Part shown: positions 51,968 through 59,633 of the stretch, piece by piece
Layout of the letters: each line of letters opens with the position of its first letter
Numbering within the stretch: position 1 is the stretch's first letter
Assembly (NCBI GenBank): GCA_030604735.1
Contig: JAUVVG010000005.1
Span: forward strand, 62,001-126,000
DNA from: Azoarcus sp.
GTDB taxonomy: Bacteria; Pseudomonadota; Gammaproteobacteria; Burkholderiales; Rhodocyclaceae
Direction: 5' to 3'
Length of the DNA stretch: 64,000 nucleotides
Made by a program: the position numbers and the translations under genes
Notes under the pieces: generated by a model
The model's database searches: none
What the model saw: only the letters and a program-made list of their open reading frames with translations
Told to the model about the DNA's origin: nothing

Positions 51968-53857
51968 TTAGCTGGGAAGTATGTGCCCAGTCCTTCCACA
52001 TTTGCTCTCGGTTTCAAGCTCTAAAGCGCGGAATGTACCGCCATTCAGAATCGCCGCGAGGTCCTTGAGTGCCACGAGGCCACCTCGTTTAGCGCCGTCG
52101 CTCAGCGTCTTCTGGCCGTGAAGTTGGATGCCTTGGGCTGTGAGCTTCTTGCTCAGTGCTGACGACCTGGTACCAATTGATTGCGCCAGGTCCGAGACGG
52201 GTATCCAGCTCTTACGAAAGGACATCAGTGCGGCGAGACTGACAATGCGCGCTGGACGGCCGTGCAGTTTCACTGTCTCTGTCGCGAGCAGCTCCTCGTC
52301 TATCCAGTGCATCAGCGATTCATACTTCCATCCGGTGGCTTTTTCGACCTGTGTCACCGTCAGACCATCGTTGAGTGCAGCAGAGCCAAGGTACCTTGTT
52401 ACTTCGTCGGTCGCGAAGAGGAACCCACCCAGCCCATGTTCTGCGTCATGCCCGACCGCTCGGAGGTCGCCAGAGAAGATGGCTTGGTATAGCCGGGTGA
52501 CGGCTAGCCCGTCTGTGGTGCGGCGCCCCGTGAGTTTGCTGAACGGGATGGTTTCTGGCACTTGTCGTTCAACCATGTGCTCCCGCACCTGATCGATAAG
52601 TTCGAAGATTCTGTTGACGTTGATCGGCCCACCTTTGAGGAAATCCGCTTTCCAGTTTGTGTCGTGCTGCAAGATGCCCGCCCGTTTCAACCCATTCACG
52701 ATCGAGGCGGGGACGCCCAGCATTTCTCCCGCGTCGGATTCCATGATCCACTTGCTCCGGGCCGAGACCACGCGTGCCACTTCATCGCGCTCAATCATGA
52801 TAAGTGAATAGGCGACGCCACGCTTGGTAATGTGCGCCTTCACGACCCCGTGCTTCGCTGCTGCAGTGAGGGTTGAATGAGCAGTACCAATGGATGCCGC
52901 CGCTTCGGCGACTGAAATATAGTTTCGCTGCTTACCGGGCGATGGATCGAGAGACGCATCACCCCGGAGGTTTCCATCGAAATGATCAATCAGGGCGTCG
53001 GAGAACGCCCGCCACACGGGTCGGAAAGCCCGAGATTTGTTGCAGAGGCTGTTCAGCGACACATACCAATGCCCGAGACGGCCTGATAGGCTGAATTGGC
53101 GTTGGTTGCCGAGCGACAGACGCTCAGCAACGTGTGCCTGAAAACTCCTCGGCCAATCGCCGAGGATGGTTACGACAGGCTGCAGGAATTTCAAGGCTTC
53201 ACTGATCGTGCGAGGCAACACCACGTCTTTCATCCGGATGTTGCGAGTTGGATCGGCTCGAACCGCAAGCAGGAAAAGCAGTTTTGCTAGGTTGGCATAG
53301 TCGGACGCTTCGCCAAGTTCCGCTACATCCTTGATCGGTTCCTGATTACCGGCAATACGGGCGCTGATCCAGCGGTGCACCTGAGTGGAAGGAGTGGTGG
53401 GAGCGAGCCGTAGGTCGTAGCCGCAGTCACAGAATGCAATGTTGTGGCGATGGTTTTCGAGCGGTTCCCCGCACGATGGACATTGATCGAGCAGTTCTAT
53501 GCCGTGCGTGGGGCAGGCGGTGACGAAGGAATGCGACCACGCTTTGCGCACGTAGGGCGCCTCGCGCAGGCACGCCGGGCAGATCGGGTCGGCATTGATG
53601 CGCTGAAAACGCCGATCATGGAGACCTGCCCCATGCTCTAGCGGTGCATTTACGAAGTCGAACGACGATGGCTCGAGACTGAGCGCTTCAGCGATGCGTT
53701 CATAGTCGCGCCCGATTGCCCCCTGTGATGGGCTGACGTTGATTGCGCGCAGCAGGCTCTTCCAGCCGGTGTATCCGTTTTCGACAGCAAGGCGGCGTAG
53801 ATACCCAGACCCGGACTCATCACTTTTTGGCGGAAAGGTTACGACAAGCCCACTCAT
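51968..53857 (-). CDS. tniQ: TniQ/TnsD-like target-selection protein
   Basis: A 629-residue protein. The N-terminal TniQ domain (about 1-155) has the paired zinc ligands CPAC (93-96), CPTH (115-118), CPSC (126-129) and CDC (143-145). The long C-terminus has several helix-turn-helix-like segments (e.g. ISVAEAAASIGTAHSTLTAA, LTVTQVEKATGWKYESLMHW, WIPVSDLAQSIGTRSSALSK), as in TnsD proteins that bind a fixed chromosomal site; CAST-type TniQ proteins are usually shorter. It overlaps tnsC by 4 bases. By analogy it should bind the attachment site; the gyrB end is the obvious candidate. Confidence 0.88.
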   Translation of the reverse strand: MSGLVVTFPPKSDESGSGYLRRLAVENGYTGWKSLLRAINVSPSQGAIGRDYERIAEALSLEPSSFDFVNAPLEHGAGLHDRRFQRINADPICPACLREAPYVRKAWSHSFVTACPTHGIELLDQCPSCGEPLENHRHNIAFCDCGYDLRLAPTTPSTQVHRWISARIAGNQEPIKDVAELGEASDYANLAKLLFLLAVRADPTRNIRMKDVVLPRTISEALKFLQPVVTILGDWPRSFQAHVAERLSLGNQRQFSLSGRLGHWYVSLNSLCNKSRAFRPVWRAFSDALIDHFDGNLRGDASLDPSPGKQRNYISVAEAAASIGTAHSTLTAAAKHGVVKAHITKRGVAYSLIMIERDEVARVVSARSKWIMESDAGEMLGVPASIVNGLKRAGILQHDTNWKADFLKGGPINVNRIFELIDQVREHMVERQVPETIPFSKLTGRRTTDGLAVTRLYQAIFSGDLRAVGHDAEHGLGGFLFATDEVTRYLGSAALNDGLTVTQVEKATGWKYESLMHWIDEELLATETVKLHGRPARIVSLAALMSFRKSWIPVSDLAQSIGTRSSALSKKLTAQGIQLHGQKTLSDGAKRGGLVALKDLAAILNGGTFRALELETESKCGRTGHILPS

Positions 53858-54861
53858 GCCAGCTCCCGGTGCATTCGAGTCATTGCGTTGCCGAGTTCAG
53901 CTGCGGCGGTGGTGGGCGGAAGCACGACACCGTACTTGTCGAGCTCAGCGCTCAAGATGTGCATCAAGTGCTCATCCTCCGGTTTTACGTTTGTGAAGGG
54001 CCGGATGAGACCGCTACCGGGCAGATGAAGCTTGTCCACGGCTGCTCGGAATTGGATTTCTGTCAATGGAGTAGGCTGGGTCAGATTGCGCGCCAGTTCT
54101 CGGAAAACATTCGCGAGCAGTCCGACATGACCCGCACTGGCGGCGTAGAGGTGGCGGATCAGCGCATCGGTCGACATGTCGAGCGCGAGCGGGCAGCCAT
54201 GCTTCTCGAAGACAGAGAGAAACGTGAGCGCACAGCCGCCAAAACCCTTCCGATCAGCTGCGTCGTCCCATCTGTACGGCAGGAAATTGATCGGCTGGCG
54301 GCATCGATTTCTCAGTTGCTCGTTTGAGTCGAGGAGCTTCTGAAGGCGATATACGCCAGACAAAATGATCGACACCTCCGCGCGCTGGTGAAGGTCCTTG
54401 AACCAATCGCTGGCGAGCCTGGACGGCGTTCGGCTACCCACGTCGACGAGGTGTGAAGCTTCGTCGAAGAGGATGAGCTGCACCTGAGCGAGTTTGAGCA
54501 TCGAGACCATGAAGTTGAAAAGCTCTGCGGCGCGCATCCGCTCTCTTGGCAAGGGAAGTCCCAGTGCTTGTATGACGCTGATCGGCAGGTCCTTCGGTGC
54601 GGTACCCGCTGCGACGGGGACGAAAAGGATGCGAGCGACCAGTTTGCCGTTGTCCCGTTGAGGCGGCATTTTTCGTGCAAGCGCTTTGAGCAGTTCGGTT
54701 TTTCCTGATCGAGAGGGTCCGATAAGTACCTCGATACCGGGTTCGAACCCAGCTTGATGGTCTTCTAGCAAGGCTTCAAGGCGTGCTCTTGCGGCAGCGA
54801 ACGCGGGATGCTGAATCACCAAGGTCTCGAGTTCACTACGGATGTTCGCCTTTTGGCTCAT
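53854..54861 (-). CDS. tnsC: TnsC-like transposition AAA+ ATPase
   Basis: A 335-residue AAA+ protein that links target selection to the transposase. Walker A is IGPSRSGKTELLKAL (48-57 region) and Walker B is LILFDEASHLVD (about 129-140). ILSGVYRLQKLLDSNEQLRNR is the sensor-type segment of TniB/TnsC proteins. It overlaps tnsB and tniQ by 4 bases each, so tnsB-tnsC-tniQ are translationally coupled. It is shorter than Tn7 TnsC (about 555 as I recall), closer to the compact TnsC forms. Confidence 0.92.
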   Translation of the reverse strand: MSQKANIRSELETLVIQHPAFAAARARLEALLEDHQAGFEPGIEVLIGPSRSGKTELLKALARKMPPQRDNGKLVARILFVPVAAGTAPKDLPISVIQALGLPLPRERMRAAELFNFMVSMLKLAQVQLILFDEASHLVDVGSRTPSRLASDWFKDLHQRAEVSIILSGVYRLQKLLDSNEQLRNRCRQPINFLPYRWDDAADRKGFGGCALTFLSVFEKHGCPLALDMSTDALIRHLYAASAGHVGLLANVFRELARNLTQPTPLTEIQFRAAVDKLHLPGSGLIRPFTNVKPEDEHLMHILSAELDKYGVVLPPTTAAAELGNAMTRMHRELA

Positions 54862-56840
54862 GGTGTGGATTCCGGTTTCTGCTGACTTTTATACTCGACA
54901 TCGAAAGTCGGTAGCCCGTCTGTAGTGAGGTAGGTCTCGTCCACTTCAAGGTGATGAATCGCGTCATCAGGGAGCGGATTTTCGCGGGCGCGCTCGACCG
55001 CTTCCTTGGTTTTCATCGTCTGCGTCATTTCCCGATTTGCTGCATAGTGGGACTGTTTCGGGGCCTTCATACTCGCGTCCGAGATGTCCTTGGCAAACTT
55101 GGTTGCTGTCGGGTGTTCGGCGTGGGTGTCAGCCACGGCTTTGCGACGCTTCCTGGCTTCGTCAAAGCTGTATGCGGGCGAGGAGGCAGAGACTTCGCTG
55201 TTGATCAAGACGACCGGTCTCCCGTCATGCTTGTCGACCGCATATATGCACCGATAATCGGCCGGGTTGTACCGCACCGTGATTCGCGCATCGGGGCCGT
55301 ATTGATCGATGAGTTTCTTGAGGTTCGGACCGCGGAAACGGAAGCCCGCAAACGGCACGCCCGTCTTCGGGCTGAGCGAGCGAGTCAGTTCCACGTAGTG
55401 TCGCTCGAGCCATTTGCGTCTGTCCGGAGGCAACGGCAGCGCAAAGTGCTTCTCGGCATTTTTCCAGCGTTCATAAGGCGTGATGCCCATGCCCGAGTCG
55501 AGCTGATAGTCGGCAGTGATGAATCTGTCAATCGGCTGGTGAATCCATTTTTCAAAAAGCCAGCGTACGATCCAACGCTCAAGCTCTTCGAAGGTCATAA
55601 GGTCGGTGTCTTTCTCGGCTGCGTCCGAGCGCTGACCGTCTTTGCCATCGAAACGGGTGCAACCCGGGAGCGTTTCGAGCGCTTCTTTCAAACTGCGATT
55701 CAGCCGCTCGATAAACGGTTTGAAATGGGGCGAATCTTTCGCTGTGCGAGAGACATCTATGCCGACAGCCGCGATGCTGTCGATGCGCTCACCGATGTTT
55801 TCCGGCCCATTGTCGATGTGGAGTTGGAGAAAAGCGCCGTACGGATCGATATCGCAATCGATAGCGAGACGCTCGAAGTGGGGCCGCTTGGAGTACATGC
55901 CAACTTCGAGACATGTGAGGGTGTCATCTCCAGTGACAGCGCGCGGCACAAGACGCCACCCTAGAGGCATGCTGGTAGCGCAGTCGATAGAGAGCATCAG
56001 ACTCAAGGTCTTGAGCAGACCGAAGTTGGTCCTGACAACGAACGGCAAGTTAACGGTGTCTTGCTCCACACGATGGAGGGGACCTTCCGGTTGAATGCGG
56101 TTCTTTGCGACTGCTTTTGCGGATCGTGCGACTCTGGAATCCAAACGGCGGTAGTCAAGGTCAGGATGCCAAAAATCGGTGACAATCCGCTTCACGTAGT
56201 GACGGCTGACGCTCGTCTTGTCCTTCGCTCCCTCTAGTTTGAGCAGGCCGGCCTCCCGCGCTTTTTGGTTCACTATGTCGGTGAGACTTCTGATGCCGAT
56301 TCGTGACTTTCGTGTTGCGTATTCAGTCTCTGTCAGCGACAGAATCAAGTCGCGAATGGCGTTTGGATGCCTCTCTCGGTAATTTCCGCGGTTCATGTAG
56401 AGCGGCGTGAGTCCGACCCCGCCTTGAGCGTCGAGCGCGACGAGTCTTTGCGCTTGTCGCAGCGAACACATCTTCTTTGGCGTGTCGGTACCGTCCTCAA
56501 TCAGGGCATCCGCATTCAAACGGTGTGCTTCAGCGATGCTCGCGCCCGCTTTCATCTCTTTCTTGATGATTTCCACGACCGAGCGGTTGTAGCGCTCCTT
56601 TGCGATGGTTCGAGTAGTTGATGAAGCGGCAACGATTTTTCCGGTGATGCGATGCTCCGTTGCGCGGCACCAGGTCCCGCTCGCGAGCATGTTTCTGACG
56701 TGGGCGAAGGGTTCGGTCGTACTTTTTCCGTTGAGCTGATCGAGCAGTTCGACATGACTGCCGTTGGCGCCAGCGGACATCACAAGTCGCGTACCTTCCG
56801 GGGTTATCAAGTACTCGTATGGGCGTAGGAAAAGGGTCAT
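54858..56840 (-). CDS. tnsB: TnsB-like DDE transposase
   Basis: A 660-residue transposase of the TnsB/TniA/MuA group. The catalytic core shows the DDE triad: Asp261 in VEQDTVNLPF, Asp343 in LHIDNGPEN and Glu378 in FKPFIERLNRSLKEAL (DD35E spacing). A predicted helix-turn-helix region (about 80-225) precedes it for binding the end repeats, and a beta-barrel and C-terminal tail that contacts TnsC follow. It cuts and joins the 3' ends. It starts 12 bases after tnsA and overlaps tnsC by 4. Confidence 0.94.
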   Translation of the reverse strand: MTLFLRPYEYLITPEGTRLVMSAGANGSHVELLDQLNGKSTTEPFAHVRNMLASGTWCRATEHRITGKIVAASSTTRTIAKERYNRSVVEIIKKEMKAGASIAEAHRLNADALIEDGTDTPKKMCSLRQAQRLVALDAQGGVGLTPLYMNRGNYRERHPNAIRDLILSLTETEYATRKSRIGIRSLTDIVNQKAREAGLLKLEGAKDKTSVSRHYVKRIVTDFWHPDLDYRRLDSRVARSAKAVAKNRIQPEGPLHRVEQDTVNLPFVVRTNFGLLKTLSLMLSIDCATSMPLGWRLVPRAVTGDDTLTCLEVGMYSKRPHFERLAIDCDIDPYGAFLQLHIDNGPENIGERIDSIAAVGIDVSRTAKDSPHFKPFIERLNRSLKEALETLPGCTRFDGKDGQRSDAAEKDTDLMTFEELERWIVRWLFEKWIHQPIDRFITADYQLDSGMGITPYERWKNAEKHFALPLPPDRRKWLERHYVELTRSLSPKTGVPFAGFRFRGPNLKKLIDQYGPDARITVRYNPADYRCIYAVDKHDGRPVVLINSEVSASSPAYSFDEARKRRKAVADTHAEHPTATKFAKDISDASMKAPKQSHYAANREMTQTMKTKEAVERARENPLPDDAIHHLEVDETYLTTDGLPTFDVEYKSQQKPESTP

Positions 56841-56852
56841 TGGCGTCTCTCC

Positions 56853-57614
56853 TTACACCGGAAGCAGCTCGAACGGGCTCATGTCGCCGTATGCGAGAGA
56901 GACCTCGGATTGGGCGCATATGCGGTTCGCACGCAAGTCGGTCTTGAGCGTCGAACTGAGGATCAACATCGGCGCTTCGCGAAGCGTCAGACCAACGGCG
57001 TCGAGCGCCTCTCCAAGGGGCGCTGAACCCGACCCTACTGTGCTCTCAAGGGCTTTGTTGACCGCCGAAAGGTCGAGGTCTTCGTGAAACGAATGTCTAG
57101 CCGTAGTCAGTAGGTTCGCATTGAAGACGATCGGGAGGTCCGGGTCGTACGTGAGCATCAAGACGATCAGTTCGAGCCCTTTGGCATTGAGAAGCGCTTG
57201 CGCATCCTGGAGTTTTGCACGGTAGGTTTCATCTCCGGGGTAGCGCGTGTCTTTCACTTCGACTACCACACGGCGACCGCAAGTGAGGGTGAGCGCAAGA
57301 TCCGGGGTGTAATCGCGCCGCTTGGCGTCGACGATCGTGCGCTCGCGTCGGGCTTCGAAAAGCTCGTCGCGTGTGTCGTACATTTGTCCTGTTATGACGT
57401 CCAGGCAAAACGGCTGCTGTTTGATGGTGCTGACGCGCGGATCAAGATCGGCGAGCTGTGCCACCGTACGCTCCCCCGGCGATTCGACCGCAATGATTCC
57501 GCCCGCCTTCGCACAGTGATAAAGCGCAGCCGGTCGTCCACTTATGCGTCCGAGTACACGCGCACCTTGGTCGACAATGTGTGACAGTCCGCGGGGTTTT
57601 CGTTTAGTGACCAT
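56853..57614 (-). CDS. tnsA: TnsA-like endonuclease subunit
   Basis: A 253-residue restriction-enzyme-like nuclease that cuts the 5' ends so the element moves by cut-and-paste. The fold's catalytic residues are Glu48 in VESPGERTVAQLADLDP, Asp105 in YTPDLAL and Glu119-x-Lys121 in VVVEVKD. IKQQPF is a typical TnsA segment. The C-terminal half should contact TnsC. The ATG at 57614 starts MVTKRKPRG and lies in an inverted repeat with 57788-57797. First gene of the tns operon, divergent from a second PD-(D/E)xK gene. Confidence 0.9.
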   Translation of the reverse strand: MVTKRKPRGLSHIVDQGARVLGRISGRPAALYHCAKAGGIIAVESPGERTVAQLADLDPRVSTIKQQPFCLDVITGQMYDTRDELFEARRERTIVDAKRRDYTPDLALTLTCGRRVVVEVKDTRYPGDETYRAKLQDAQALLNAKGLELIVLMLTYDPDLPIVFNANLLTTARHSFHEDLDLSAVNKALESTVGSGSAPLGEALDAVGLTLREAPMLILSSTLKTDLRANRICAQSEVSLAYGDMSPFELLPV

Positions 57615-57839
57615 TTAGCAGAACATTAATGAGTGTATGTCATCAATGATATATTGTCTGAGAAGAGAAGCAAGTCTTGGCGGCTGTTTCGTGGGTTTTA
57701 TTGGTGAAATCCCAGGCGTGACGCGGCTTCTTTACAAAATCATCGGGTAAGATGGGCGCACATTGCTCGAGTGGCCTTACACAAATTTGGTCACTAATGA
57801 ATGCATCTGCTGCATGCAGATGTACCCCTCTGTGCGCCC
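57604..57839. promoter_or_regulatory. divergent control region of tnsA with inverted repeats
   Basis: An AT-rich 236-base stretch between tnsA and the nuclease gene. TTAGTGACCA (57604-57613, overlapping the tnsA start) is the exact reverse complement of TGGTCACTAA (57788-57797). A second, compact palindrome CATCTGC-TGCAT-GCAGATG lies at 57804-57822. Both look like binding sites for a regulator of the divergent genes. No TGT...CATAAAC transposon end was found here. Confidence 0.5.
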
Positions 57840-58613
57840 ATGCCTAGACGAATTGAACCTGATCCGCTTCGACCTACCCATCCGAAATGGCTTTCGCAGG
57901 CAGAGTCGGTGGCGCAGATCGTTGATGAGCTGGAAGGGCGAGGTGCACTAAAGTTCGAGCTTGTTCATCGCATAAAAAGGGATACTGGGATTGAGTTTCC
58001 GCTTGCCCGACGCCTTGAGCGCGCCTTCAGGTTTCTCAAGAGTGACTATCCTTCGATGTTTGAAGCGGCGCAGTTTCTCGCGAGTTGGGCGAGTGTCCTT
58101 GAGCTGAGCAAGCTCAAGGCGATGAACGCACCGCTTGCGAATGAAATTGCGGAGAACGTCTTTGCTGGTCGGATGACCGCTCCGCAGATTGCGGCTCTGG
58201 CCAAGAAGGAAGCGAAAACGCCATCAAGGGTGGGCGTGTTCGCGGAAGCACGGGCACTTGAGCGGGTGGGGCCGTTATTTCAGCAGCAGATCGTTGCACT
58301 CGTGCGTGATGATCCAGACGTGCTCAAGCTTGGCCACATCGACGAAGTCATCGTGCCACCACGCGGTGAGACATTGATGCCCGATGTAATTGTTACCCAA
58401 GGGGGCAAGACGATTGCCATCGAGGTGAAAACCGTCACTCCGGCGACCTCCGCTCACACGATTGGCGCGTACCTTGCGCGGATAGCTCAACTCGAGCAAC
58501 GTTATACCTATGCTGTGCTCGTTTTTCCTGCGGGTTCAGAGAATGTTGCACAGATGGCGATAGAGCTGCAGGAGGCATGGAACTGTCGGGCTCCACGAAT
58601 CCTGTTGCTGTAG
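57840..58613 (+). CDS. PD-(D/E)xK nuclease-like protein divergent from tnsA
   Basis: About 257 residues from the ATG at 57840 (MPRRIEPDPLRP); an ATG at 57801 would add 13 residues. The C-terminal third has a restriction-endonuclease-like core: Asp182 in MPDVIVTQGGK, Glu195-x-Lys197 in TIAIEVKT, and a following RIAQLEQRYTYAVLVFP strand. The N-terminal 130 residues are helical (EFPLARRLERAFRFLKSD, ENVFAGRMTAPQIAALAKK) and may bind DNA. It is not TnsA and I know no named family. It could serve transposition or be a defence nuclease. Confidence 0.75.
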   Translation: MPRRIEPDPLRPTHPKWLSQAESVAQIVDELEGRGALKFELVHRIKRDTGIEFPLARRLERAFRFLKSDYPSMFEAAQFLASWASVLELSKLKAMNAPLANEIAENVFAGRMTAPQIAALAKKEAKTPSRVGVFAEARALERVGPLFQQQIVALVRDDPDVLKLGHIDEVIVPPRGETLMPDVIVTQGGKTIAIEVKTVTPATSAHTIGAYLARIAQLEQRYTYAVLVFPAGSENVAQMAIELQEAWNCRAPRILLL

Positions 58614-58630
58614 GACGTCCGCTTGGAACG

Positions 58631-59509
58631 CTATCCCGTAGAGGAGCGATAGTAGAAACGATTCAGCTCGCTGGATTCAACAGCCTTTTCTCGTCGAAGT
58701 TCGAAAAGTCGAGACTCATGCAGTACCTGCCTCCAGCTCGTGCAACCGTATCTTTTCGGCGTGTGCTCAGGCTCGCGTAGGCGGATAAGCGCGATTGCAT
58801 CATTCAGGGGTGTCCAACCGTTTCGGCGAAGCTCCGTCTCGGCACTCTTGAGCAATTTGACGATCGTCGAAACGGGCCAGTCAACGCCCGAACCGTCTGG
58901 GTGGATACCATGTAAAAGGTAGTCGAGAAATTCGCGGCTCTTGATGAACTGCCCGAGATGCACTTGCGCCTCAGCGAAGGTTTTCGCCCAGCCGCGCATT
59001 TCAACGAAAGCCCCGTCAATGGTTTCATAGCGAGAATCGAGATACGTACTCGCTTCACGGCATCCGGCTTCGGTAGAGATGTCAAACCTCTCGATGAAGT
59101 GGTGTACCAATTCGTTACGCAGTGCGACCAACTCTGCAAGCGCACTGATGAGCCGAAGGTACTCATCGTCGCTCGTTTCGTGACGGATGTTGAGGCTGAA
59201 GTGGATTGATTGACCGTCCCCTTCAAATTCGCAGGCGTCCTCGTCCTCCATCGTGCTCGCCGGGCGGATGAAACCGTTCTCGGTAAGCTCACCTATAACT
59301 TGCCCAAGCGTTTTCTTCCGGACGGCATCGATGCGACGCTGCCTGATCATAGCGAGCTCGTGTGCCGGTCCTTCGATCTGATGCTGGACATGCAACGTCT
59401 TCATCATGCTCTCGATTTGTTGAAGCCTGATGAGGCAGCGACCGAGCTTGCGCTGGACTTCGTGCCGGATTGAGATTACATCCTCGGATGGGGAGTTAGG
59501 GGTACTCAT
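58631..59509 (-). CDS. HEPN plus OST-HTH/LOTUS-like protein
   Basis: A 292-residue protein. Residues about 10-180 are helical and carry RNELVHH (131-137), the R-N-x3-H motif of HEPN ribonucleases. The C-terminus (about 218-275) contains LRRNGWTPLNDAIALIR and TPKRYGCTSWRQVLHESRLF, resembling the OST-HTH/LOTUS RNA-binding fold. Together they suggest an RNA-targeting protein, perhaps a stress or anti-phage RNase. It converges on the nuclease gene with 17 bases between and precedes hsdR divergently. Domain calls are by eye. Confidence 0.68.
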   Translation of the reverse strand: MSTPNSPSEDVISIRHEVQRKLGRCLIRLQQIESMMKTLHVQHQIEGPAHELAMIRQRRIDAVRKKTLGQVIGELTENGFIRPASTMEDEDACEFEGDGQSIHFSLNIRHETSDDEYLRLISALAELVALRNELVHHFIERFDISTEAGCREASTYLDSRYETIDGAFVEMRGWAKTFAEAQVHLGQFIKSREFLDYLLHGIHPDGSGVDWPVSTIVKLLKSAETELRRNGWTPLNDAIALIRLREPEHTPKRYGCTSWRQVLHESRLFELRREKAVESSELNRFYYRSSTG

Positions 59510-59633
59510 GGTTGGTAGGAGCCCTTTCGGGACCGCAAGGTCGTAATGCTCTCAGAGTTGATTCTTGCCTTGATTTTAGAAGTCTGGGCTGCTGGGAGAA
59601 CGATGAGCCAATAAGCATAACTCGCGAGAAGGT

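Noticed and set aside
57763-57951. Alternative small plus-strand gene in the tnsA control region
   Set aside because: It overlaps the better-supported nuclease gene and contains the palindrome; no ribosome site.
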